The notes beneath the pieces are model-generated. The model did no database searches. It was not told where the DNA came from and worked only from the letters and a program-made list of their open reading frames with translations. Positions 1 through 7,744 of a stretch of DNA of 15,696 bases are shown here, in pieces (within the stretch, counting starts at the first letter, position 1; every line of letters begins with the position of its first letter). The DNA comes from Acidobacteriota bacterium (GTDB lineage Bacteria; Acidobacteriota; Vicinamibacteria; Vicinamibacterales; 2-12-FULL-66-21). The position numbers and the translations under genes were made by a program. The DNA is taken from contig JACCXG010000273.1 in the NCBI GenBank assembly GCA_013697225.1, forward strand, positions 1 to 15,696. The letters are read 5' to 3'.

Positions 1-262
1 AGACGTCGCGATCGACGAGATACCAGACCGCGATGTCGAGCCTTACCTGCTCGTTCCTGATCTTCTCGAGGATCAGCGCCTGCGCATCCTCGACAGCCGG
101 GAAGATCAGGCGCTCCTGCGCCTGTGCCACTGCAGGGCTTGCCAGGGTCAGCCCCACTACCAGCGCCAGACTCAGCAACACCGCCCCTTTTCCCACGACG
201 CGGAGCACCCGTGGCCGTAGAGTGTGCCCTCGAGGGCCCATTCTACGGAAATCGTTCTGCAT
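1..262 (-). CDS. Secreted phospholipase D-like protein, N-terminal part (runs off the left edge)
   Basis: The frame is open from the ATG at 262 to the window edge, giving 87 codons and no stop. Residues 1-25 are basic and residues 27-41 form a hydrophobic segment. An AVA-QAQ signal peptidase I site follows at about residue 46, so the product should be exported. The mature start (residues 52-87) has the pattern FPAVEDAQALILEKI and then EQVRLDIAVWYLVDRDV. This resembles the opening of PLD-superfamily domains, where a strand with an 'I-A-x-W-Y-L' pattern precedes the first HKD motif. The catalytic HKD motifs would lie outside the window, so the family call is inference from a short stretch. A second in-frame ATG at 241 is also possible, because neither start has a convincing Shine-Dalgarno sequence. 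Confidence 0.55.
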   Translation of the reverse strand, partial: MQNDFRRMGPRGHTLRPRVLRVVGKGAVLLSLALVVGLTLASPAVAQAQERLIFPAVEDAQALILEKIRNEQVRLDIAVWYLVDRDV

Positions 263-540
263 ATTCAGCCCAATTTTTCTCATTTGCGAACGCCCCATCC
301 ATTTGGACGGACGAGCTCCCGCATGTGCAATTTGAATTCCGATCCCGCCATAGGTCCGACACAGGAGTCAGCCCCCGAGTGTCCTGTTGAGCCACACGGT
401 ATTGAGCCCGCGACACCCACCACCGCGTGGGTGCCATGGACGGGGCTGTCCGACGATGACCCCGTTGTGGCCGATTACATAGTCCACTAAGCCTCGTGTG
501 CATCGGCACCTCGTTGAAGGCGGCGGGCCGCCGCTGAGAC
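263..540. other. Intergenic region with an AT-richer block and one doubtful small ORF
   Basis: This stretch separates the PLD-like gene from the methyltransferase; both genes are on the minus strand. The part at about 262-345 is clearly richer in A and T than the surroundings and probably holds the promoter of the PLD-like gene, but no clean -35/-10 pair could be fixed. A plus-strand reading frame from the ATG at 323 to the stop at 490 encodes 55 residues (begins MCNLNSDPAIG, ends VVADYIVH). It has no clear ribosome binding site and no recognised relative, so it is not called as a gene. A GC-rich hairpin at 520-534 is listed separately. Confidence 0.4.
520..534 (-). terminator. Possible terminator hairpin after the methyltransferase gene
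   Basis: A perfect 6-bp GC stem with a 3-nt loop (GCGGCG-GGC-CGCCGC) lies six bases beyond the stop of the minus-strand methyltransferase gene, the last gene of the cofactor operon. Read on the minus strand it is followed only by CTTC and no real U-run, so it is a poor intrinsic terminator. It may be a pausing hairpin or an mRNA 3'-end stabiliser. Confidence 0.3.
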
Positions 541-1824
541 TCACCTGTCGAATACCCCCATCGCCTCCACATGCGGCGTGTTGGGAAACAAATCGAATCC
601 GCGCAGCGACGTCAGCCGGTAGCCGCCATCCAGCAGCCGTCGCGCATCGCGCGCCATCGTCGCCGGGTCGCACGAGACGTACACCACCCGGTGGGCACCT
701 CGAGCAACGACAGCCTGCATCGCTTCGCGGGAGATCCCCGTGCGTGGAGGATCAACGATGATCGTCGCGGGCCCGGGGGCACGCCGCCGCGTCAGATACT
801 CTTCGACGCTGCCAATCGAAACCCGCAGTGCCCCGGCATACGGTGCGGCATTGCGCTGGAGATCCTTGCCGCTCGATCGATCCCCCTCGACGGCAGTGAC
901 ACGTGTGCGCCCCGTAGCCGCCAGTGCAACCGAGAACAGCCCGACACCGGCATAGAGGTCCAGCAGATCTCCGTCCGCAGGGACTGCATCGAGCACCGTC
1001 TGCACCAGGGACGGCAGGAGGAAGCGGTTGGCCTGGAAGAAGGACTCCGCATGGCGCTCCAGAGCGCCTGAGACGACCCGACCCGCTGTAAGGCTGTCCA
1101 GGGAATCTGACACGATGGGAACCCCTGACGTGTGGAGCCGGCCGTTCTCCGACCGCGCGGAGAGGCCGGACAGCGCCGCCGCAGCTGCCGCGCCGTCGAG
1201 CGCGGCATCCTCGAGCTCCGTCCCCGGAGAGGCCGTGATCTGCAGCACCCGCTGGTCGGCCGCCATGTTCTCGGTCAGCTCCAGGGACGACACTGCGGTG
1301 CCTCTCTCGGCAAGGTGCGTGGTCGCCGTCTGTGCCGCATTCACCGCCTCGTCGCTCAACTGCCCGGTTCCCGCGGCGTCACACAGCTCGTGGGTGCCCT
1401 CACGATAGAAGCCGACGCGGCCGCTGCGGACGTGAAGGCGCGCGCGCATGCGGTACCCACGATCCGGCGAGGCATCCACCGGAACCGGGGACGGCAGCGG
1501 AATCCGCCCGAGCCGCGCAAAGGCGTCAGCGATCACCTCGCCTTTCAGTTCCAGCCCTCTGCCGTAGGAGACATGCGCATACAGGCAGCCGCCGCATCGC
1601 GGGTCGCCCCCCATCTCCCGGCGATCGGGCGAGGGCTCCAGGACCTCCAGGACATCACCGAACGCCACCTGGCGCTCCACACGGGAGATCCGCGCGAGAA
1701 CACGCTCCCCCGGAATCGCGCCGAGTACGAGCACCACCTGGCGTTCGTACCGTGCGATCATCCGGCCGCCGGCAGCCGGCTTCTCAATCTGCAGCTCGAT
1801 TTCCTGCGAGGGCTGGAGGCTCAT
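541..1824 (-). CDS. rlmD: TRAM-domain 23S rRNA (uracil-5-)-methyltransferase, RlmD/RumA family
   Basis: The 427-residue product should transfer a methyl group from S-adenosylmethionine to C5 of a uridine in rRNA. A TRAM RNA-binding domain occupies about residues 1-63. The methyltransferase part shows FFQAN (262-266), the SAM-binding loop DLYAGVGLFS (289-298), DPPRTG (358-363), the nucleophile loop SCDPAT with Cys385, and the general base Glu420 in FPNTPHVE. The iron-sulfur motif appears incomplete: CGGC (Cys77, Cys80) and Cys148 are present, but the first cysteine of the usual C-x5-CGGC pattern is Met71. The frame is open for 40 codons further upstream, but that would overlap the preceding gene. 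The ATG at 1824 starts exactly at the TRAM domain and leaves a 16-nt gap. The target base cannot be told from sequence; RlmD, RlmC and TrmA are related. Confidence 0.88.
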   Translation of the reverse strand: MSLQPSQEIELQIEKPAAGGRMIARYERQVVLVLGAIPGERVLARISRVERQVAFGDVLEVLEPSPDRREMGGDPRCGGCLYAHVSYGRGLELKGEVIADAFARLGRIPLPSPVPVDASPDRGYRMRARLHVRSGRVGFYREGTHELCDAAGTGQLSDEAVNAAQTATTHLAERGTAVSSLELTENMAADQRVLQITASPGTELEDAALDGAAAAAALSGLSARSENGRLHTSGVPIVSDSLDSLTAGRVVSGALERHAESFFQANRFLLPSLVQTVLDAVPADGDLLDLYAGVGLFSVALAATGRTRVTAVEGDRSSGKDLQRNAAPYAGALRVSIGSVEEYLTRRRAPGPATIIVDPPRTGISREAMQAVVARGAHRVVYVSCDPATMARDARRLLDGGYRLTSLRGFDLFPNTPHVEAMGVFDR

Positions 1825-1840
1825 GTCGGGATGGGTACGT

Positions 1841-2545
1841 CTAGTCGTATGCGACGATCGGCAGGCCCAGCGCATCCCGCAACTGGCGCTCGAATGCGAG
1901 CGCCAGGGCACGCTCCCGATTGGCGGTCGGCATGCGCGCGGCAAACGGCGCGATCTCCTGTGCGGCCTCCTCCCGCAAGGCGCGGGCGCGCTCCGGTTCG
2001 AGATGCGCGACGGCCGCGGCGATCAGCATTTCATCGAGCTCACGCAGGCGAGCCACCAGTTGCGCCCGTGCTTCCCCGCGGGCGCGCAGAGCGGAGGAGG
2101 CCAGCCCTTCGAGATTGCGGATTGCATCTTCGAGGTACGCCTCGAACGGCGATCGTGCCGTACCTGTCCCGCGAACGTGTGCCAGCCTCGCGATTGCCCG
2201 TTCCACATGTGAGGCCAGTGCCGGCTTGCGCCGGGAGGCATCAGGCTCGTCGTCCGCAGCATCCGCGGCCGCACTAACGCCTACTGCACGACGCCAGGCG
2301 TCGAAGGCATCCAGCACGTCCGCCTCGCAGAACTCGATTCGCAGCGGCCGGCGCCGGGGACCTCTGGCGTCGTAGCGGATACAGGCGCGATCGATTCCCT
2401 GGAACGCCACCTTCAACGGAACCCCGTTCGCCACCCAGCCGCAGACCATCTCGAACGCCGGGCCGACCACGCGCACGAGATGCCCCCTGTTCTTCTGACA
2501 CAGATACGTTTCCACCTGACGCACGTAATCCGCGGAGTCGCTCAC
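1841..2545 (-). CDS. Unnamed conserved-looking protein in the cofactor operon
   Basis: This 234-residue protein is not recognised as a named family. Residues 1-85 look like a small globular domain with CQKNRGHLVRVVGPAFEMV, then GVPLKVAFQGIDRA and FCEADVLDAFDAW. The 'W-x3-G-(I/V)-P-L-x-V-x-x-x-GIDR' pattern is reminiscent of unnamed bacterial hypothetical proteins; this is from memory and unverified. A low-complexity Ala/Asp linker (about 90-108) leads to a mostly helical C-terminal half rich in Ala, Arg, Glu and Leu (111-226). There is no signal peptide or membrane segment, so it is probably cytosolic. It starts with GTG, and its first four bases (GTGA) overlap the coaX stop, which implies translational coupling. 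It ends 16 nt before the methyltransferase gene. The strict operon position argues for a real gene; the function is unknown. Confidence 0.8.
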   Translation of the reverse strand: MSDSADYVRQVETYLCQKNRGHLVRVVGPAFEMVCGWVANGVPLKVAFQGIDRACIRYDARGPRRRPLRIEFCEADVLDAFDAWRRAVGVSAAADAADDEPDASRRKPALASHVERAIARLAHVRGTGTARSPFEAYLEDAIRNLEGLASSALRARGEARAQLVARLRELDEMLIAAAVAHLEPERARALREEAAQEIAPFAARMPTANRERALALAFERQLRDALGLPIVAYD

Positions 2546-3327
2546 GCGGGGCGATTCCTCTGCCAGATCAGCCGGAGCCCCTCGAGGGTCAGGTTCGGCT
2601 CCACGTGATGGATGCCGCGCGCTTCCGACGACAGCACGCCGGCCAGTCCCCCGGTGGCAATCACCACCGCATCCTCTCCACCTGCCACTTCCTCGCGGAT
2701 GCGGCGCAGCAGTCCGTCGACCATTTCTACATACCCGAAGAACAGCCCCGACTGTATGGCAGCGACGGTGGTTTGTCCCACGACCCCGTCAGGCTTGCGC
2801 ACCTCCACGAGCGGAAGCCGGGCGGCACGCTGAAACAGCGCTTCCGCCGAGATCCCGATGCCTGGACAGATGATGCCGCCGACATACTCCCCATCGCGTG
2901 AGATGACATCAAAGGTCGTTCCGGTCCCGAAATCGACGACAATCAGGGGCACTTCTCCGCCGCGGCCGTACTTCTCGCGCGCCGCCACGGCATTGACGAT
3001 GCGATCGGCGCCAACGTCGCCGGGCGGGAAATAATCGATCGGAATGCCGGCGTTTGCGGCATCCACCAGCAGAGCCGGCCGGCCGAAGTAGCGGCCGCAC
3101 ATTTCCTCGATGGGCCGTGTGAGCGGCGGCACGACCGAGGCGACCACGATCCCGCTCACCGTCTCAACCTGGACGTGCGTGGTCTCGAACAGCCGCGTCA
3201 CCAGGATGCCGAGCTCGTCAGCGGTCCGATCCCGTAAGGCAGCCAGCCGCCAGTTGTGCACCAGCGTCGTACCGTCGAACACGCCGATGGTCACATTCGT
3301 ATTGCCGACGTCGATAGCCAGGAGCAT
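2542..3327 (-). CDS. coaX: Type III pantothenate kinase
   Basis: The 261-residue enzyme phosphorylates pantothenate with ATP, the first step of coenzyme A synthesis. It has the ASKHA-fold signatures of the CoaX family: the phosphate loop DVGNTN (residues 6-11), PPGDVGADR (101-109), DFGTGTTFD (132-140), GGIICPGIGIS (150-160) and ATGG (224-227). Length is normal for the family. The ATG at 3327 puts the DxGNT loop at the expected N-terminal distance. The frame extends upstream without a stop, but only across birA in another frame. The AAGG just before this start overlaps the TAA stop of birA eight bases away and serves as the ribosome binding site. The 3' end overlaps the GTG of the next gene. 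CoaX enzymes do not show the CoA feedback inhibition typical of CoaA kinases (family knowledge). Confidence 0.95.
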   Translation of the reverse strand: MLLAIDVGNTNVTIGVFDGTTLVHNWRLAALRDRTADELGILVTRLFETTHVQVETVSGIVVASVVPPLTRPIEEMCGRYFGRPALLVDAANAGIPIDYFPPGDVGADRIVNAVAAREKYGRGGEVPLIVVDFGTGTTFDVISRDGEYVGGIICPGIGISAEALFQRAARLPLVEVRKPDGVVGQTTVAAIQSGLFFGYVEMVDGLLRRIREEVAGGEDAVVIATGGLAGVLSSEARGIHHVEPNLTLEGLRLIWQRNRPA

Positions 3328-3335
3328 GCGGAACC

Positions 3336-4151
3336 TTAATCCCGGACCCAGGCGACTGCGCCCGAGATGATCCGCTCGGTGCGCCCGCCGATCCGCGCCA
3401 GCAGCGCGCCCCGGTCGTCTATGCCGGCCGTCGTGCCACGGCGCGTCACGCCATCGGCCGTCCACTCGATGCACTCGCCGACGGCAGCCGGCGCCAGGGC
3501 CCGCCAGCGGTCCAGCACCACCTGCGTATCGCCCGCTTCCGCAGAGGTGACCTGCTCGTTGAGCGCGACGAGCACGGCCGCCAAAATCGTACCGGCGTCC
3601 ACATCGCGCCCGAGCTCCGCTTCGAGAGACGTCGCGATGTTCGCAATCTCTGGCGGGTAGAGCGCATTGCGCAGGTTGATCCCGAAACCCAGCACGACAT
3701 ACTGCAGGCCGTCGGGGCCGGTTGCACCTTCCGCCAGGATCCCCGCCAGCTTGCGCCGGCGGCCGGGCGCGAACGCGTCCGGAATGACCACGTCGTTCGG
3801 CCATTCGAGCTGGACCGGCAACCCCGTCGCATGCCGGACGCCGCTGGCCACCGCCACTCCCCCGGCGAGCGTCAGCACAGGAGCGATCCTCGCGCTGCGG
3901 AGGACGAGGGACACATAGAGCCCTGCCCCGGGGGGAGAGAACCAGGTCCGGCCGAGACGGCCGCGTCCGGCGGTCTGCGACAGCGTCAGGGCCATGGCCC
4001 CCTGGGGAGCCCCGCGATCGGCCATCCGGGCGGCCAGATCGTTGGTGGACGGCGTCTCGAAGGCAAACACGCACGGCGCGCCAAAGCGACCGCGCGCTCC
4101 CTCCGTGGCGCGCAGCGCCGCGTCGATTTCCTCCGGCAGGGGTTCAAACAT
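3336..4151 (-). CDS. birA: Biotin--[acetyl-CoA-carboxylase] ligase, class I (no DNA-binding domain)
   Basis: The 271-residue enzyme activates biotin with ATP and attaches it to the carboxyl-carrier lysine of biotin-dependent carboxylases. It shows PSTN (34-37), the biotinyl-AMP loop QTAGRGRLGRTW (59-70), EWPND (116-120, usually KWPND), KLAGIL (134-139) and GFGIN (155-159). A small SH3-like C-terminal domain occupies about 224-271. No winged-helix precedes the catalytic domain, so it should not act as a biotin repressor as E. coli BirA does. The ATG at 4151 overlaps the nadC stop by eight bases and is preferred. A TTG at 4166 would add five residues and is less likely. The enzyme sits between nadC and coaX; birA-coaX adjacency is common in bacteria. 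Confidence 0.93.
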   Translation of the reverse strand: MFEPLPEEIDAALRATEGARGRFGAPCVFAFETPSTNDLAARMADRGAPQGAMALTLSQTAGRGRLGRTWFSPPGAGLYVSLVLRSARIAPVLTLAGGVAVASGVRHATGLPVQLEWPNDVVIPDAFAPGRRRKLAGILAEGATGPDGLQYVVLGFGINLRNALYPPEIANIATSLEAELGRDVDAGTILAAVLVALNEQVTSAEAGDTQVVLDRWRALAPAAVGECIEWTADGVTRRGTTAGIDDRGALLARIGGRTERIISGAVAWVRD

Positions 4152-5001
4152 CTGGTTCGAGCTCAAAGCTCAGATCCGCTGCCGGAGCCGAGTGCGTGAG
4201 CGCCCCCACCGAGACGTAATCCGCCCCGGTTCCGGCAAGCTCGGGAATCCTTTCGAGGGTCACGCCGCCGGATATCTCCACGCGTGCGCGCCCCGCGATC
4301 CGGCGCACGGCTTCCTGGATCGCATCGGTCGGCAGGTTATCGAGCAGGATGATGTCCGCCCCCTCGTCGACCGCGGCATCGACCTGCTCAAGACTCTGGG
4401 CCTCCACCTCCACTGGCCAGCCGGGCCTCGCATGTCTGGCGCGCCGCAGCGCGTGGGCCACTCCGCCGGCCAGCCGGATATGGTTGTCCTTGATCAGGAT
4501 CGCGTCGTCCAACCCCTGCCGATGGTTCGTCCCTCCCCCGGCGCGCACGGCATACTTCTCCAGCACCCGCAGCATCGGCGTCGTCTTCCTCGTGTCGAGG
4601 ATCGTGATGCGCCCCCCGGCAGCCTCGACGAACCGGCGCGTCAGGGTTGCGATTCCTGACAGCCGTTGCACCAGGTTCAAAGCCGTCCGCTCGCCGGTGA
4701 GAAGCGAGGCAGCCGGTCCCGAAATCTCCGCCACGACATCTCCGTGTGCGCAACCCGTGCCGTCCGGTCGGAGCACGGTGACGGCCACCGACGGGTCCAG
4801 CTGACGGAATGCCTCGGCCGCGACGTCCATACCCGCGATGACGCAGGTGCACTTCGCGAGGAGGATGCCGCGTCCCTTCTGGTCCGCGGAGACCGTCGCC
4901 CCTGTCGTGATGTCGCCGCTTCCGATGTCCTCGGCCAGTGCCCGGCGTACGATCTCGCGGTATGCCTCCGGGGCAAGGGGCGTGAACGGCACCGTCTTCA
5001 T
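4144..5001 (-). CDS. nadC: Nicotinate-nucleotide pyrophosphorylase (carboxylating), quinolinate phosphoribosyltransferase
   Basis: The 285-residue enzyme converts quinolinate and PRPP to nicotinate mononucleotide, CO2 and pyrophosphate in de novo NAD synthesis. Diagnostic stretches appear in order: EDIGSGDIT (24-32), NLVQRLSGIATLT (109-121), DTRKTTPMLR (136-145), KYAVRAGGGTNHR (149-161), KDNHI (171-175), EVEAQSL (198-204), LLDN (219-222), EISGGV (242-247) and VGALTHSAPAADLS (265-278). These include the quinolinate-binding arginine and lysine positions. Length is typical. The start overlaps the valS stop as ATGA, so the two are translationally coupled. nadA and nadB are not in the window. Confidence 0.95.
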   Translation of the reverse strand: MKTVPFTPLAPEAYREIVRRALAEDIGSGDITTGATVSADQKGRGILLAKCTCVIAGMDVAAEAFRQLDPSVAVTVLRPDGTGCAHGDVVAEISGPAASLLTGERTALNLVQRLSGIATLTRRFVEAAGGRITILDTRKTTPMLRVLEKYAVRAGGGTNHRQGLDDAILIKDNHIRLAGGVAHALRRARHARPGWPVEVEAQSLEQVDAAVDEGADIILLDNLPTDAIQEAVRRIAGRARVEISGGVTLERIPELAGTGADYVSVGALTHSAPAADLSFELEPDV

Positions 5002-7607
5002 GCGCGTGCCTGAGCCGCCTCGCCGGTGTCCGCAGCGAAGGTGACGGACAGCGACAGCCGGTCACCACCTTCCGCATAAGTGAAGCGTTCGACGCCTGCT
5101 GCCGTACGGACGTCGACCTCGACCCCCTTCAACAGCGGAAGGACGTCGGCGGTCCATGAGACGTCCGCGAGATCAATCCGCGCCTTGAGGGGCCGCTTTT
5201 CGGTGGACTTGATCCGCCGGATTTCGCCGAGCACCTCAACCGCGGCATCGAGCGCACGCAGTGAATCCTCGTCGGCGGGAGCAAGGCGATCGATCTCCTC
5301 CACCTGCGGCCACTGCGCCCGGTGCACTGAACCGGGTTGCCACCAGGACCAGACCTCTTCCGCCGCAAACGGCAGGTACGGCGCAAACAGACGGTTCAGC
5401 ACCGACAGCGCGCAGAGGAGCGTGGCGTTGGCGGAGCCGGCAGCCTCGGCGCCGTGATCGCCGTAGCGGCGCGACTTCACCATCTCGAGATAGTTGTCGC
5501 ACAAGGACCAGAAGAACGTCTCGGTGAGCTGAAGTGCGCGTGCGTAGTCGTACCCCTCGAGCGCACGGGTTGCATCCGCCACGAGCGTGCGAAGGCTCGT
5601 GAGCAGTCCCCGGTCGAGGGGATGGGTGACGGGACCAACCGGCTCCGGCCGCGCGAGAACGAATTTCGACGCGTTCAGCAGCTTGATGGCGAGCCGCCGG
5701 CCGACCTTCATCTGCGCGGGGTCGAACGCCGTGTCTGTTCCGGGGCGTCCGCTCGCCGCCCAGTAGCGTACGCCGTCGGAGCCGTGCTCCTCGAGCAACC
5801 CCATCGGGGTGACCACATTCCCCTTCGACTTCGACATCTTCTTGCGGTCCGGGTCGAGGACCCAGCCGGAGATTGCCGCGTTTCCCCAGGGCAGGCACTC
5901 GTGCTCCAGTTCCGAGCGCAGCACGGTGGCGAACAGCCAGGTCCTGATGATGTCGTGCGCCTGCGGCCGGAGGTCCATGGGGAACACGCGGGCAAACAGG
6001 TCCGGGTCCTCTTCCCACCGCGCGGCAATCTGCGGAGTGAGGGAGGAGGTCGCCCACGTATCCATGACGTCCTTGTCGCCAGTGAACCCGCCGGGGCGGT
6101 CACGGTCCTCCGGTGTGAACCCGTCGGGCACGTCGGTCGAGGGATCCATGGGCAACTGGTCCTCTCCCGGCAAGAGGAGCGCGCCGTGGTCCACCGACCC
6201 GTCCTCGCGCACCCGGTACCAGACGGGAAACGGCACGCCAAAGAACCGCTGCCGGCTCACGCACCAGTCGCCGTTGAGCCCATTGATCCAGTTCTCGAGC
6301 CGCGCCCGCATGTACGGAGGATGCCACCGCAGCTCCCCTCCCCGTTGGAGCAGCCGGTCCCGGAACTCCATCGTCTTGATGAACCACTGGCGGCTGGTGA
6401 TGATCTCGAGCGGCCGGTCCCCTTTTTCGTAGAACTTCACGGCGTGCGTGATGGGGCGGGGCTCCGCCGTCAAATCTCCACTCCCGCGCAGCAGATCGAC
6501 GATCCTCGTACGCGCCTTCGATGCCGACAAGCCCGCAATCTGATCGTAAGAGGCCTGTGCGCCGTCACGGTCCGCACTCTCCCACCCTGGCTCTCCCCAC
6601 GACAGCGGACGCAGTGTGCCGTTGGCCTGGATGATCGCGCGCACAGGCAGCGACAGCTCACGCCACCAGACCACGTCGGTAAGGTCACCGAAGGTGCAGA
6701 TCATGGCAATGCCGGAGCCCTTCTCCGGGTCTGCCAGCGGATGTGCTTTCACCGGTACGCTGACGCCGAAGAGCGGTGTCGTCACCTCACGATCGAACAG
6801 CGGCCGGTACCGCTCGTCGTCCGGGTGCGCGACAAGTGCCACGCATGCCGGGATCAGCTCCGGCCGGGTCGTCTCGATTTCGACCGACCCTCCGCCGTCG
6901 GGCCTGGCAAACCGAACGCGATGGTAGGCGCCGGGCTGCTCGCGATCTTCGAGCTCCGCCTGCGCCACAGCCGTTCGAAAATCCACGTCCCACAGCGTTG
7001 GCGCCTCCACCTGGTACGCCAGGCCGCGGTTCAGCAGACGAAGGAAGGCCAGCTGGGACACGCGCTGCGCGCGGCGCTCGATTGTGGCGTACGTCATCGA
7101 CCAGTCCACCGAGAGCCCGAGGTGGCGCCAGAGGTGTTCGAAGACCTTCTCGTCTTCCGCGGTCAGCCGCGTGCAGAGCTCGATGAAGTTCGGCCGCGAC
7201 ACCGGAATTGGAGGCTTCGGCGGCTTGTCGGGGGGCGTGAACGCCGGCTCGTACGGCAGCGACGGCTCGCACCGCACGCCGAAGTAGTTCTGCACGCGCC
7301 GCTCGGTCGGCAGCCCGTTGTCGTCCCAGCCCATCGGGTAGAACACGGCACGTCCCCGCATCCGCTGGAACCGCGCGACGACATCAGTGTGTGTGTACGA
7401 GAAGACGTGCCCGACGTGGAGCGAGCCGCTGACCGTAGGCGGAGGCGTGTCGATCGAATAGACCTCCTCCCGGGGCCGTGAGCGGTCGAACTGGTAGACG
7501 CGCTCCGCTTCCCAGCGTGCCGTCCATTTCTGCTCGAGTCCCTCGAGGGCTGGCTTGTCGGGTACGGAAAACGAATGACTGTCGGTAGGCTCCTGACCGT
7601 CTGGCAT
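4998..7607 (-). CDS. valS: Valyl-tRNA synthetase
   Basis: The 869-residue class I synthetase charges tRNA-Val. The HIGH box reads HVGH inside PPPTVSGSLHVGH (55-67), followed by GWDDNGLPTERRV (93-105). The CP1 editing domain spans about 200-400, with ETTRPE near 245-250. WCVSRQRFFGVPFPVW (448-463) and the KMSKS loop KMSKSKGN (590-597) complete the catalytic core. The anticodon-binding domain follows (about 660-810). The C-terminus ends in a short beta-rich stretch with no long coiled coil such as the one E. coli ValS carries. Together with the 'DDNGLPTERRVQN' block, this matches the shorter ValS subtype known from actinobacteria, rickettsiae and archaea (family knowledge; not checked by alignment). 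ATG at 7607 is chosen; a GTG at 7628 would add seven residues. First gene of the operon. Confidence 0.95.
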   Translation of the reverse strand: MPDGQEPTDSHSFSVPDKPALEGLEQKWTARWEAERVYQFDRSRPREEVYSIDTPPPTVSGSLHVGHVFSYTHTDVVARFQRMRGRAVFYPMGWDDNGLPTERRVQNYFGVRCEPSLPYEPAFTPPDKPPKPPIPVSRPNFIELCTRLTAEDEKVFEHLWRHLGLSVDWSMTYATIERRAQRVSQLAFLRLLNRGLAYQVEAPTLWDVDFRTAVAQAELEDREQPGAYHRVRFARPDGGGSVEIETTRPELIPACVALVAHPDDERYRPLFDREVTTPLFGVSVPVKAHPLADPEKGSGIAMICTFGDLTDVVWWRELSLPVRAIIQANGTLRPLSWGEPGWESADRDGAQASYDQIAGLSASKARTRIVDLLRGSGDLTAEPRPITHAVKFYEKGDRPLEIITSRQWFIKTMEFRDRLLQRGGELRWHPPYMRARLENWINGLNGDWCVSRQRFFGVPFPVWYRVREDGSVDHGALLLPGEDQLPMDPSTDVPDGFTPEDRDRPGGFTGDKDVMDTWATSSLTPQIAARWEEDPDLFARVFPMDLRPQAHDIIRTWLFATVLRSELEHECLPWGNAAISGWVLDPDRKKMSKSKGNVVTPMGLLEEHGSDGVRYWAASGRPGTDTAFDPAQMKVGRRLAIKLLNASKFVLARPEPVGPVTHPLDRGLLTSLRTLVADATRALEGYDYARALQLTETFFWSLCDNYLEMVKSRRYGDHGAEAAGSANATLLCALSVLNRLFAPYLPFAAEEVWSWWQPGSVHRAQWPQVEEIDRLAPADEDSLRALDAAVEVLGEIRRIKSTEKRPLKARIDLADVSWTADVLPLLKGVEVDVRTAAGVERFTYAEGGDRLSLSVTFAADTGEAAQARA

Positions 7608-7744
7608 AGCCCGATCGTAACGGATCACCCGGCGATCTGCCTGACGCCTGCGCCTGCGCCCTCTTCAACGACCGCCACCTATCCAGGATCGACGGCAGAG
7701 CGGGAGATCAGGAGGCAAGAAGGAGGCGAGTTCGGTGGTGTCCC
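7608..7744. other. Spacer upstream of valS
   Basis: This 137-nt gap lies between the mutase-linked unknown gene and valS, both on the minus strand. It contains a short GCGCCT direct repeat (about 7650-7663) and, on the minus strand, a TACGAT (7619-7614) that could be a -10 element, but no good -35 partner. A promoter for the valS operon is expected here but cannot be assigned. No terminator with a U-run was seen for the upstream gene. Confidence 0.3.

Noticed and set aside
1132..2277. 381-codon plus-strand frame
   Set aside because: It spans two minus-strand genes antisense, and its composition is typical of a shadow frame.
2542..4074. 510-residue reading of coaX extended upstream
   Set aside because: The first 249 residues are birA DNA read in another frame. 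CoaX starts at 3327 with its DxGNT loop at the right place and an AAGG ribosome binding site.
5337..7481. 714-codon plus-strand frame
   Set aside because: It lies wholly antisense to valS, whose motifs are all intact. Long antisense frames are expected in GC-rich genes, and the translation is Arg/His/Pro-rich without recognisable domains.
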